Of a stretch of 64,000 nt of DNA, positions 12,140 through 24,049 are shown piece by piece. This DNA is from Pseudocercospora fijiensis CIRAD86 (Eukaryota; Ascomycota; Dothideomycetes; Mycosphaerellales; Mycosphaerellaceae). The translations under genes were made by a program, and so were the position numbers. How positions within the stretch are numbered: the stretch's first letter is position 1; each line of letters opens with the position of its first letter. The notes below the pieces were generated by a model. The model was not told the origin of the DNA and ran no database searches. It saw nothing but the letters and a program-made list of their open reading frames with translations. Location of the stretch: NCBI RefSeq assembly GCF_000340215.1, contig NW_006921540.1:1172377-1236376 (forward strand), given 5' to 3'.

Positions 12140-12265
12140 CGGTGGCCTAATCGTAGCACTAGACGAATAGGCCGAAACCTCGCGATTTCCGGTTTCTTAG
12201 AACCTAGCGATTTCCGGTTTCTCGTGTTTCTCGATATATCGTGTTTCTCAGTATCTCGTGTTTCT
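12140..12265 (+). repeat. Left terminal inverted repeat of the island
   Basis: 126 bp matching the reverse complement of 42467-42592 with about 12 mismatches. It contains internal direct repeats built on CGATTTCCGGTTTCT and CTCGTGTTTCTCGATAT, as expected of transposase-binding arrays. It is much less RIP-damaged than the interior. Confidence 0.85.
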
Positions 12266-12320
12266 CGATATCTCGCGTTTATCGTATTTCCTCTCTACGA
12301 AGCCGTAGTATAGAATATTT

Positions 12321-12690
12321 CGCTATAGTACCTAATTTGTATGCTATACTAAAAACAATATTATTGCCGACCTCCGCTTTTAGAACGTACGTAATTCCGT
12401 AGGATCTTTATAATACTTAATCTCCTTCTCTAAACTATATACTTAATTATTCGTTTTCTCTTACGCTAGGCGATATCGAATCTACGTTACTATTACTATA
12501 CTATAGGAAAACCGAGATACTATACTATAGCAAATTCGCGCTACTATGCTATAGCAAAAACGATATAAGAAACTATACGCTATAGCAGACTAAGACTATC
12601 GCGTACTATAGTAAAATCGACGTATACTATAGTAATATCGACGTATACTATAGTAATATCGACGTATACTATAGTAAAAGCAATACTTCT
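12321..12690. repeat. Subterminal palindrome cluster and 21-bp tandem array
   Basis: Several copies of a CTATAG-containing motif, followed at about 12595-12685 by three to four tandem copies of a 21-bp unit beginning CGACGTATACTATAGTAA. It lies between the left TIR and the integrase remnant, where many DNA transposons keep subterminal binding sites. Confidence 0.6.
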
Positions 12691-12699
12691 AAGAATTAA

Positions 12700-14880
12700 T
12701 ATTAACGAACATCGTCCCCTTATCTAGTAGATCGTTAGTACTAAGAATCCCTATACCTATTCGATATTACGTACCCGTATTATAGAAGAAGCTAGTATTA
12801 CTATCGAAGAGCGTCTATTAAAAGATCGTTACTTAGAATAGGGCATTTCTCTTATTAGTAGGCTAGTTATAGAGACGGAGAGTCTCTAGGTATATATTAA
12901 AAATAACTTCTAGCGATATTATAGCCTAGGCGATAAGAAGATAGTAGATATACTATATACTAAAGGCTTTAAAATAACGATATAGTAATACTAGCGCCTA
13001 CGGTAGAGAATAGGTCTTATACGAAGGATAGCGCCTAAAAACAAAAGAGTACTTCATAAAGCAATTAAACGTATTCTTAAGACTGTAATTACTTCTAGCG
13101 TTAAGTACGATAGGGGATATCGAGCTATTACGAGATATCTACGGAGGAAGAACTATTTTATTAGTAGGTTAGTATAAACATTCTTTATTAAGTTTGCACT
13201 AGATTTAGCTATAGTATAGTGCATTAGTGCTATAGCTAAAATAGCACTAATATCGCTAGAGAGACCTAATACCTACTAGAGACAGGCCGCCTATCGATAC
13301 TAGTACCTCGAAGCTAGAGCGTATCTATTTAACAAGTCGCACTTATATATCCTTTAAAAGACAATGTTCGCGATATCTAAAGGATAGGTACTAGACCTAT
13401 ATAGCGGCTTCCTATCTCTCCGTACGCTATCTATCTAGTATAACTATATATACGAATAGTAATACAATTTAGGCTTGAATTTTCCTATAGTACAACGTCT
13501 ATATGCTATAGATAAATAAAGCCCTAGACTCTCCCTATAAGTAGTATACTAATTATATTCTAGAGACCGGATTTATAAGATCGCCCGTAGCCTCGATAAG
13601 ATACCGTTTATAGCGCGCCGACTTTATAAACCGCGATTTTAGCTAGCGTATAGTTGTCGTAAAGCTATTAGTCCTAATAATGTCTAGTTAGTAGATACGT
13701 ACTACAAGTTTAAGGCCTTCTTCGGTATCTAGATCTACGTTTGTATCGATGTCTTCTCCTAGATAATTATATAGTACTATATCGGCAACCTCGTAAAGAC
13801 TAAGTTTTCTACTTTTAAGCAATACCTCTAGATAGTCGTTAGTCGTAGATATTAACCGAGGGTCGTCCGATCCGATATAGGTATTAGTAAGCTATCCGGC
13901 GTTTAAGGCAATTTCCTATAGTATATAATCTAGTATGCTATACGAAATACCGTAGAATCTATTCTACTACTAATATATTGCATAGAGACTCCTATAATAG
14001 CGGACGTATACCTCGAGCTACGTAAGCTCTTCGAGGGCCGAGATCTAGATTTTTCGGACTGCTTCTAGTATACGATAAGCAAAGGCAATAACACTATAGA
14101 GCACTAGAACAGTAAACTCGCAAAGCAGGCTCTAAATACCTAGAGAGATTACTTTAACAAGATTAAGGCCTAGGGACTCTATAATCCGGATCGTACCTAC
14201 GATCGTATCGCTTTCCTTACCGTCTATATACCCGTTATTCGATCTATAGTTGCCGAATTTGTCGAAGACTAGAACACCTACGCTATACGATATAACGCTA
14301 ATATAGAAACCTACTATACTAGAGTGCTAGAGTTGCTCTATTACTATCCGGAGATCTTTAGTAATAGTACGTAAGACTAACGCAAGCTAGTATATGCCGA
14401 GCATCTATAGATTTAAGGGTAGATAGACCGCTACGATAAATTCGATCTTAAGGCCTACCTACTACTAGTAACATTAACGTTCTATTAAGACGTCCTCGAA
14501 GCGCTTAGTTACCTACGCGAAATTCGTAGTACTAAGCGTAGTGCTACTCGCAGGTCTTAAAAGCTATATATCGAGGCATTCCTCGCCCTTCGGCGTACTA
14601 TTTAAGTATATATAGCTACTAGATTAGCTCTAATACTAGACGAGTTCTAGCGGCCTTCTCGTAATAGGGCGGAATTGCAGCTATCGGATTAGTTAAAGGC
14701 TATATTTAGCGCTACTAATAAGCCGCTAGATTGATTTAAGAAGCTTTTGCTATATTCCTTCGTCGACGCCTATTATAGATTACTGCTAATTACTAGTCGA
14801 GACTAAGCCTACGTTGCAATTAATTAGCGCCCTCGTCGCTATTATATACTATCTATATAGAAGATAGAAGCATAGTATAA
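12700..14880 (+). pseudogene. Retroviral-type (rve-fold) integrase/transposase remnant
   Basis: One plus-strand frame can be followed with RIP stops. It includes IYVCIDVFS (first catalytic Asp region, near 13740), RVVRSDIGI (second Asp, near 13865), then ADVYLELRKLFEG, a DCF-YTISKGNNTIEH segment and RDYFNKIKA-GLYNPDRTYD (near 14150). This order matches a cellular integrase family seen in fungi and animals, with D...RSDRG...ADAHY...GTSTANQRIEAWW...RDYF, and differs from the Gypsy integrases nested nearby. The N-terminal part from about 12780 fits the same protein. It is the likely mobilising enzyme of the island. Many stops mean it is dead. Confidence 0.65.
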
Positions 14881-14937
14881 TACCTACTCTCTTTCTCTAT
14901 CCGCTCCCTCTCTCCGTCTAAGTATATTAGCGTAATC

Positions 14938-14990
14938 GGTAACTAAGTAAGCAATTAGCAACTAAGTAAGCAATTAGCAACTAAGTAAGT
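14938..14990 (+). repeat. 19-bp tandem repeat
   Basis: Two full copies and one partial copy of AACTAAGTAAGCAATTAGC, lying between the integrase remnant and the RING-protein remnant. Confidence 0.8.
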
Positions 14991-15019
14991 ACCTAGTCCT
15001 TCGCTATATTTAATGTCTC

Positions 15020-17330
15020 GTATTTACTGCCTAAAATGCAGCGCCCGCTATAAGGATAGCGATAGGTTCTACTCGTATTATAGGGCAGAACTTCTAACTA
15101 AATAGTCTAATAGCGACAACGATAACGATCTAGTCGCCGCTGCTATATCTACTATTCTCTAAGGCGGTTATATATATAGGGACTTAGGCACCTTTAAGAA
15201 CGTAGGTATAGCTATAGTATAGAAGAAAGCAAAAGAGAAGCCGAAGAAACGCAAGATCCTAAATGCCGCCTATAACCCTCTTTATAAAGATATACTAAGA
15301 GGTATAGGTATACTAAAGAAGAAGGGCAAGACGTATAAGAAGCCTATCCTCGTCGACTCGAGCTCTAGCGGCGATTCTTCTAGCAGCGAGGATAGGTTAG
15401 CTAAAGCATCTAAGGGCATAGGTACTGTAGGTAAGAATACTAAGAGTAAGAGCAAAGATAAAGCGACTAAGGACGTGCCTATTAAGGCGCTAATATAGGT
15501 TTCTTTTAAAGGCTAGATATACGATATTGTCGTCGAGGATAGAGGCTAAGACATACCGATCTAACTCCTAATATATAGCGAGGCTAACTATCTATTCGAG
15601 TTTAACTAGAGTCTACCCTTAAATATATTTCTAGTAGAATTTAAGGCAGTAGACGATCGTCCGGACTAGTTCTAGCGCCGGCTAGTATATAAGGATTATC
15701 GAGTAGTAGAAGTCCTCTCTCTAGACTATTAGGAATACTATCTTACTCGCAGGCTTAGAAAGAACAAGGAGCTAGTACGTATTAAGCTGTCTGTCCTAGA
15801 ATATAGCAACTTCCGGGATCTGTTCTAGTTGTTCTCTACTAAGTAGACCCCTAAGCGTACGACATTTGATATTAATCTATATAGGTTAACGTATACGAAC
15901 GCCGAACGAAACACTAATCGACTATCTAATCTATATAAAGAAGAGCAGAAGAAGCTTGCAACTTCTAAGCTAGCGGAGCGCGATCTATCGCTAGTATCGA
16001 GCCTAAAGAGCCTGTCTAAGTTCTTCGGAGGTTATAACAATACCGACGACCCTTAACCGTAGTACCCTCCTTTGCTATCGCTATAGCAGTTTAAGATACT
16101 ACCGCCTATCTAACTACCTACTAGTATAATAGATAAGGAATATTAAACTAGACCGCCTATAGTAGACTTTATAGACTTTATAGACTTTATAGACGACGAC
16201 GAATAAGAAGAACTCTAGAAAGCTATCGACGAGAGCTAACTAACGATATAGTAGGAGGCTACAAATCGGATAGGAATTGGCCCTTTACGCTATCTACTAG
16301 CTATAAGTCGTCCGTTAAAACGCCTAGCAAGTTAGGAACTCCTACTACGTTAATATAGCTAGAACGAAGAAGTAATCGTAGTTAGCGACGATAATATATC
16401 TCCGGATAAGCGTATAGTACGTAGATAGGCGACAAGTAGTAACTCTATAGAAGCCGCTAATAGTTATATACCGAAGAAAACGCCTATCTTCTAGCTATTA
16501 AAGCCTCGTAAGGATTAGTTATAGTCTAAGCAATAGTCGACAAAGCAATAGTCGATATAGGCTATAGAATAGGATATAGAATATATAGGTAGTACCTTAC
16601 TATCTCTATCGTCTGTTCTAGATAATACCTGCTATATCTGTTTTAACTTGTTTAACCTTAGCAGACGCCGGCGTATTCGTATAGCGTGCCCTAAAGCCGT
16701 ATACTATTTCTACGAGAACTGTATTACTAGGTTACGAAATAACGGCGATCTATGTCTACTCTATCGCGTACCGCTTATATTTAAGCGGTTCTCGCTACTC
16801 CGGGAGACCTCGCTACTTCCGGAGACATCTACTTAAGCAACTGCGCTAGTTCTAGAGACATCTACCTAACTAGCTACGCCGACGGCCGAGATAACTATAT
16901 CTATTCGTTCCTAGTCGACTACTAATAGGTATAACGAGACGCAGCCTAACCCGTCCTTTACGACCGTATAAGAAGAAGAAGAGAGCGAATAGATGCTTAA
17001 TTAAGATAATTAACTCTAGTAGCAGCTCTAAGAACAGTTCTAGGACTAAGAATAACTATCCGAGATATAGTACTAGCGAGAGGGAAGTACTATAGCTAAT
17101 TAAGATACTATAGTCGATAAGGTACGACTGTATTTAAGACCTAGCCTTTCTCGTAGAGATTTAATTACAGTCGCTAAGGCAACGTCTTCGTTACTAAGAA
17201 GGCTTCGGCTATAGGTAGATAATAAGAAGGTCGTCGGGTCTAAGTAGTACTATAGTAGTAAGGAACACGATAAGAACAATATATAAGAATAACTAATCTA
17301 ATAGTAGGTAGATAGGCGTTAATAGAGTTA
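15020..17330 (+). pseudogene. Remnant of a large RING-finger protein carried by the island
   Basis: A plus-strand frame with RIP-type stops starts with a basic, Ser-rich region (KKAKEKPKKRKILNAAY, then VDSSSSGDSSSSED). A middle part of unrecognised family is followed near 16630-16790 by a RING zinc finger: a Cys-x2-Cys start (CYIC), then RIRIACPKAVYYFYENCI, ending in GDLC and a C-to-Y changed last cysteine. In RING fingers of this shape the YYF-Y-NC stretch is HYFH-xxC, and CAC/CAT-to-TAC/TAT and TGC-to-TAC are the expected RIP products. The C-terminal part is acidic and Gln-rich. A RING protein suggests a ubiquitin ligase encoded by the element; substrate and role are unknown. Confidence 0.5.
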
Positions 17331-17388
17331 TATTATTTTCTATCTTCGCGTAGTCGTTATATATATATCGTATACTAGAATGTATATA

Positions 17389-17765
17389 ATTGCCTATAGT
17401 ATATATTTTAGTATGCTATAGGCAATTGCTTTTATTTACTAGGCGACAGACCGCCGCGAATCCTATAATTACGAGCGACTAAACTAGAATATACTATATA
17501 TAAGTATATTTCTTCCCTAGCAACCTTCTCTCCTTCTTTAATAGCAACCCTTTATAGCTAATATATTATACTAGTATAGCATCGCTACTTTATCTTGCCG
17601 CCGCTATTAGTAAACGATATCGAGTATATAGGTAACTAACGACAGACTAAATCGGGACTTATATTAATCCGGATAGACACAATTGCCTATAGTACGTAAA
17701 TTCGTATACTATAGGCAATTCTACTTATCTGCTAGTAGACCGCCGCGAATCCTATAATTACGAGT
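17389..17765. repeat. Two copies of a palindrome-plus-spacer unit
   Basis: ATTGCCTATAGTA...TATAGGCAAT palindromes at 17389-17429 and 17681-17720 are each followed, within about 30 bases, by the same stretch beginning AGACCGCCGCGAATCCTATA. The two units are direct repeats about 290 bp apart. Confidence 0.75.
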
Positions 17766-17989
17766 ACTCGAGACTATCGCTAGCAATACGACTATAGACT
17801 ATATAAGTAACTTCCGTATACTAATATCTCCTTCTTCTTCCTTTATAGTAGAAGTAAAGCTCGGGTTTATAGCTGCTACTAAGCGGCGGAGCAGTGCATT
17901 AAACACTTAGACCGCTAACGTTACATAGCGAAGACCGATACTAGTATAGAAATCGTCGACCTAAGCGACCTAGATACTCCGATTTCCCT

Positions 17990-18925
17990 ATAGCATACAA
18001 ATTACTATACTATAGAGAAATATTAATACTTCGTCTATTCGAATTATAGAGCCGCCCGCTTTATAGATAGTATAAGGGCTACTTCTTAAGTATATTAATC
18101 GCCTTATCGACGCTCTTCCTTCCGTAGATCTTTATCGGAATACTAATACGCTTCGCAAGAATGTACTAATACTATACTAGCTAATTCTAAGGCGCTAAAA
18201 GATAATAAGAAGCTCTATAAGGAATACTAACCCGCTTCGTAAGAATGTGCTAATACTATACTAGCTAATTCTAAGACGCTAAAAGATTATAAGAAGCTCT
18301 ACGAGGGACTCGAAGGTATCCGAGATAACCTCTACGCCTAACTCGAGAAACGCGATAGCGGCGAAGCGAGCGTAGTTAAGCAGAACGAGCGCCTACGAGT
18401 AGAGCTACGTACCTTAAGATCCTAGAAGGCTTTCGTCGATAACATTAACTCTAACTACGACCGTTAGGTAAGAGACTATAGCTTAGCTAAAGAAACTAAA
18501 GCTATTAAATAATAACTCGAGAAGCGCGATAGTAACGAAGAGAGCGTAGTTAAGTAGAACGAGCGCCTACGAGAAGGTATTAGACCTGCCGAAGATAATA
18601 ACGACCGGTCTAACACTATAGGTTAATACGAATACTATAAGCGGTCGAGACGTCTACCTAAGCCTAGCTAGTCTGTAGAACAACTAATTACCCGAGCGGA
18701 CAACTAAATAACTAGGCTCGATAAACCGAGTCGATTAGGACACTTTCTAGCAAACGGCGCTAGCAAAAGTGTCTAATACGAGAACGACGGCTAATAAGAA
18801 CGTAAGGTAATGTTTCGACCTTACTTACGCTATGCTTTCTATAACAAGACGATAATGTTACTTTACTACTAAACTACGTAGCAACCTTACTACTGCCTAT
18901 ATTATTACTTTGTACCTTACTTTTA
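17990..18925 (+). pseudogene. Coiled-coil protein remnant carried by the island
   Basis: A plus-strand frame of about 300 codons with RIP stops. It shows an internally repeated heptad-rich pattern (LEKRDSGEASVVKQNERLR, then LEKRDSNEESVVK again), a basic RSRRLPKPS stretch and an aromatic C-terminus. No family was recognised. The repeated LEKRDS...NERLR blocks imply a parallel coiled coil. It follows the RING-protein remnant. Confidence 0.4.
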
Positions 18926-21389
18926 CTAACTAATAAAGCCCGCGGCGAATGTTAACTAATATCTATAATAGTATAGTAGTCTTTCTTAGGGTTAGCGTCT
19001 CTTTAAAAGTTACTTAATCTTAATTAGTTAGATGTCTTTAATTAATGTATATTTACTTAATCCTTAGTATACTTTAATAAGACGCTACCTTAGCGATATA
19101 TATCTGTAAACGATAGTGTAATATAATAGGCGTAGTTTAAGAATTAAACTTATAGCCGTAATATCGTAGATATATAGAAGAGCTAGTTTATATAGTAACT
19201 ATTAAGAGAAGCTAACAGTTCCTATAAAAGGGACCTTATATAAAAGTGTATACGTAGTCCGGATTATATAACGATATCCTTCGGGGTAGTCGGGGTATAT
19301 AATAAGACTCTCTCTTATATAGTATAAATCTAACTACTTTTTTTTACTCTTTTTTTTTTGCTAGTTTAGTAGAATACTATATAGAAGGAAGAAAAGGAGA
19401 AGAAAAGGAAAATTTGTTTTGTTCTTTTATATAAAGAAGCACTAACTAACTTGCCTAAAGGGGAAGTCTCCGTTTTAGATATAGTGCCGCTATTATTATA
19501 TAGACTTAAACCGACCTTTGCGAGACATTGTTATAAGTAGCAACGGTCGCGAATAATAGTATATATCTATATATATACGTATACGTATACGTATATACTA
19601 CTAAGGCCGCTATAGAAGAATTTGCTATACCTTAGATTGCGTCTACTAAGTATAAGACATACTACGAACAAGGCTAGTAATAGTAAGACAAATACTAGCA
19701 TTTACCTATAGCATACTAAATCTAGTACTATAGCTAAATCGCGGTATACTATTATCTCGATGTTTAGGCCTAGTATTATACCGAGATAAACTAAGAGCCC
19801 TAGGCTAATAGGTAAATACTCTATCGTCTACCCTGTCGATAGTAGACGTAAGTATCTTAGATATAAAAGAACCTTCTCGTTCGGCCTAGTATTAGTATCG
19901 TACTAGATAAGCAAGACGATTTATTATACCGTACTATAGGCAAATACTAGCATTTTAATCGTCTTATATAATAGTATCGACAACTTAAGTATATTAGCGG
20001 ACTACTAGTACGACTTATAAACTACCTAGTTTTACTAAAAACGATACGCTAAGTAGCGTAAGAGGGAGGCTAGAAGGGCTATATAAGATATTATCTTCCG
20101 CTAACTATCTCTTCCTTTTTTCTAATAATAGGAGTAAAGCTCGGGTCTATAGCTACTACTAAGCCGCCGAGTATCGCTACTATAGGTAGACGGACGCAGA
20201 TTTAGTAACTTCTAGATAACGAGACCTATACTACGTTAACGAGCGAGAAGAGACGATCTTAACGATATATATATCGCTCCTCCGGGTTAGTAACCCTAGT
20301 AGGGTTAGGGTTAGGGTTACAAACCCTAAGTCCGAATGCAAAGTTGTTCTAAATAGCCTATTTACTCGAGATTTTTTATTATTCTCCTAAGGGTTATATA
20401 ACCCTAGCGCAACTCTAGTAACCCTAAGGTTAGTTACTATAGCAACTATATTATTTACAAAAATTGTTCTTTTTAGCTCCTACTTCTATAGAATAGTCTA
20501 TATTCTACTACTTCGGTAACAATAGCAAACAAATAAACGAATAAATAAGTAAACAAACAAACGAAGCGCTAATTTATAATACTCGAGAGCCTATAGCGCT
20601 TACGTATATATACCGCCTACTAATAGCTGCCTTAACTATAAAGATGCTATATTCTCCTAACACTTCGTCGTTATAACGATACTATAAGATTAGTAAATAC
20701 GAAAGTAGTAGCAAATATATTCGAATATAGCGCTTTTACCGAAAACGACAAAGATCGAGCTAGCGGAGCGGAGGAGATTAATAATAATGTTATTGCTAAT
20801 AATAATAGCGCGCCGAAGAGCTAACCGATATTATTCTAAATGTCGATATTTAGTAAACAAGTTAAAGCCCGAGCGAAAGAAGAAATAATATTAGTCTAAG
20901 AGGGCGGAGATAGCGGCATTTATATATAGTACGTAATTTACTATACTATAGGCAAATGCCGCTATCTCTATACTCTCGAGAGATTGCTTCGATATATATA
21001 TACATATACGGAACGCTAGCACGATAAGAATATTAAACGCCTCTACTAAAGACAGATCTAAGCTGCGTTTAGTATAAGCCTTATTATTCGATCGATATAT
21101 ATAGTATTTAGCTATAGTACGTAGTATGCCGTACTATAGGTAAATTCTACGTATATTGTCTTTATTAGAAACCTCTCTACGATAGCAGCATTATATACTA
21201 AGTAGCCGACTTCGCTAAAAACAGTCTTAGTAATGCCGCGGCGCTACCGAATATACTAACGAATATACATTCGTACGAGGCTGTTATCGAGAACCTAGCG
21301 CCGAAGGATCTGCCGCTAGAAGTGCTCGTTATCGTATTAAGCACTTTTGCTAGCGCCGTTAGCTAGAAAGTGTCTTAATCGACTTAGAA
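18926..21389. other. Left-arm stretch without recognisable genes
   Basis: RIP-degraded DNA. It holds several CTATAG palindromes (near 19700, 19930, 20930 and 21110), a second copy of a 47-bp segment beginning GTAAAGCTCGGGT (17840s and 20130s), telomere-like TTAGGG repeats near 20301, and an inverted copy (21330-21395) of the module at 18728-18785. I could not follow a coding frame. Confidence 0.5.
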
Positions 21390-21670
21390 TCTCTAACCTA
21401 TAGCTAGCCCGGAAGCTAGAATAGTTAATATATAGCTACTTTCTACCTAGGATCTTTAATATATAGCTAGTCTAGAAGCTAGAATGCTTAATATATAGCT
21501 GCTTTCTACTTGAAATCTTTAATATATAGCTGCTTTCTACTTAGAATCTTTAATATATAGCTGCTTTCTACTTAGAATCTTTAATATATAGCTGCTTTCT
21601 ACTTAGAATCTTTAATATATAGCTACTTTCTACTTAGAATCTTCGACCTATACCTGCTTACTATTTAGAA
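21390..21670 (+). repeat. 31-bp minisatellite
   Basis: About eight tandem copies of a unit reading ATCTTTAATATATAGCTG then CTTTCTACTTAGA. The central copies are nearly identical and the outer ones diverge. A minisatellite this homogeneous inside a heavily mutated element suggests recent turnover. Confidence 0.85.
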
Positions 21671-22329
21671 TCTTCTACCTACCGCTAGCTTCTGCTTATA
21701 GTCTAGACTATACCGCCGGCTTAAGGCTAAATCTTCTAGCTATTATTCGTCCTCGTATGCCTGCTTAGCTCCGCTATCTTTCGGGTATCTATATGTTTAG
21801 AGTCCTTGCTATTATAGTTATAATCTTTTATAAGCGAAATATAGTGCTTATACGCTCTAGTAGTAACATAATAGAATAGACTAAGCTTAGGACGCGTCGC
21901 TTTATTAGCGCTGTAAGTTAGTTCTATATGCCTTAAGAAGCTCGTTTTGAGGCGAGCCTATAAGAGCAATGCTTATAGGTATAGCGAGGTATATAGCAGA
22001 ATACCTCGCCGATTTCTACTATATAATATCCTTTACTATCTTTTCGGAAGTATAGTATATCGTCCGGGACGCTCGATAGCTCGAGATATATATTAAACGC
22101 TGCCTTATACTAGCGTTAGTAATTATCCTGCTCGCTAAATAGTGTGCTAGCCGTTGCGCTATACGGTCTCGTATTATTGCTTTATAGATAACTAAGCTTA
22201 ATTAATAAGCTTAAACGATAGATATTAATTAACTAGCCTAGCCGAGCGACTAGAAATGCCCGGAAAGAGTGTTATTTCGAATGCGAATTATATGCACTTT
22301 ATTCGCATCGTATCGAGTTTAATATAGAA

Positions 22330-22900
22330 GCTACTTAAATTATTATATTAAGAGCTATACAAACTACTAAAGTTAAAAGCATTTAAGCTATTTAAACTAC
22401 TAATATTAAAGCTAAACCTATTTAAACTATTAAGATTAATACTAAATCCTTTCTAACTATCAAGATTAATGCTAGAAACACTATATACTTAGCCCTTCTT
22501 GCTGTCTTTCTTGCCTTCTACGAATCTAGGCGACATTAGTAGAGGTATCTGCCCTAGATAATGTCCCTATACTGCCTTAAACTTCTCTTGTTCTATACCG
22601 GCAGCCTCTCGCTCGATTGCTGCTTAGGCTATTCCTTAAGACCTAGCACTCGTCGGCTATACCTATTGCTAGTAGACTTGCCGCTGCATTTCCTTATCGA
22701 GACGCTATACTCGCTCGGTAAATAATAGCTACTATAGGTTAAGCGGCGCTAGCTTCTTAGAAGCCTTCTTACTATCGTTCTAAGAGCTTATTATAGCGAT
22801 TGTAGCGACTGTACTTAGTATATAGTATATAGTATATAGACTTAGTTAGTAGTATATAGACTTAGTTAGTAGTATATTGCTAATGTCTCGTAGTATGCCT
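22330..22900 (-). pseudogene. Short minus-strand ORF remnant in the left arm
   Basis: The minus strand carries a frame of roughly 180 codons with RIP stops. It contains IEREAAGIEQEKFKAV, GQIPLLMSPRFVEGKKDS and a Ser/Asn/Leu-rich tail with degenerate repeats of NLNSLNRFSF type. No family was recognised. It lies just outside the 5' LTR of the nested Gypsy element. Confidence 0.3.
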
Positions 22901-22947
22901 CGCTAAAGATAAGAATAGAGCCTTAATAAGTACTACTCTTCGACTAG

Positions 22948-23227
22948 TATTAGCTAGTAACCGGCCCTATACACCTAGGCTGAGTTTTGAGCCTATATAA
23001 GAGGCCTCCTTCTGCATTGTAGATAGAGCACCAACCTCGTATAGCACATTGTTTACGTTACACTTCTACAATGCCTATATTGTAGGGCTCTAGTTATTAG
23101 CCTAAGCAACCGTCTTGTTATCCTATTATACTAAACATAGCTGCCTATATTGCTATAGGTTATGTTACCCTCGGTAGCCTATACTATTACTACTAGTAGT
23201 AGTAGTGGTTTTAGTTTCCGTCCTTTA
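22948..23227 (+). repeat. 5' LTR of the 12.3-kb Gypsy element
   Basis: 280 bp, same length as the 3' LTR. It contains the promoter-like TATATAAGAGGCC and a (TAG)n stretch near its end. Differences from the 3' LTR look like RIP-type transitions. Confidence 0.9.
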
Positions 23228-24049
23228 TTAGAGCCGAAGGTAGGGCTATTTCTTTATATCTAATAGGTTCGGGTATGTTAAAGGTGGTCTCTAGGCACGA
23301 ATAGCTATAACTAAAGCGAGGGCACGATAAGAGCCTACGATACGGACGATACCGAAGTATCTTAAGGGGCTATTACGACAAGTAGAGAAACCTCTTAACG
23401 AGGGCATCGCTTTAACCCCGAAAAGCTACAAACCCTTAGGACTGTTACAGCTTAGGGCCTAGTCTATAGCTATAGCTAGCTTCTAAGGACTCGGCTCTAG
23501 GTCGAAGACCTATTTAGTACCGCTTGCTCGAGATAAGCCCCGCCTAAGGAGGAGATAGACTAATTACCTATCGGCCTTGCTTAGTTTGCTAAGACTATTA
23601 ATTAATAGCAAATACGGATTGTAGGTCGGATAGCCGGGGAGTCCCCTATTAATCGGGTAGGGCGTTCCTAGATTCGCAGCCTCGCTTAGATAGTGCTTAG
23701 CCTTCTACTAGAAAAAGAAGGCTACCGCCCCCCCCCCCCGCCTAGCTAAAGGAGATACGAGCTAGTTTCTAGGATCTAGGTATAAATAGAGATTGCAGTC
23801 TCTCCCTCCGAGCGGCTTTTGTCTAAAATCTACTAAACTCAGCTCCTAGAGGTAGTTAGGCGACCCCTAGGAGGCTAAATCCTAATACTACCCCGGGGGT
23901 AATACTAGGAGAAATAGCCTAATACACTACTCTCTCGCATAGCAATATTACAACAAACTAAATAGACTAAAGTCACTAAAAACACATTTATATAGCATTC
24001 TATTTCAACTTTATATAGTATTTCATTTCAACTATTTTACAATAATCGA

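Noticed and set aside
16648..16836. 62-codon ORF as a gene
   Set aside because: It is the RIP-free window around the RING remnant of the island, not an independent gene.
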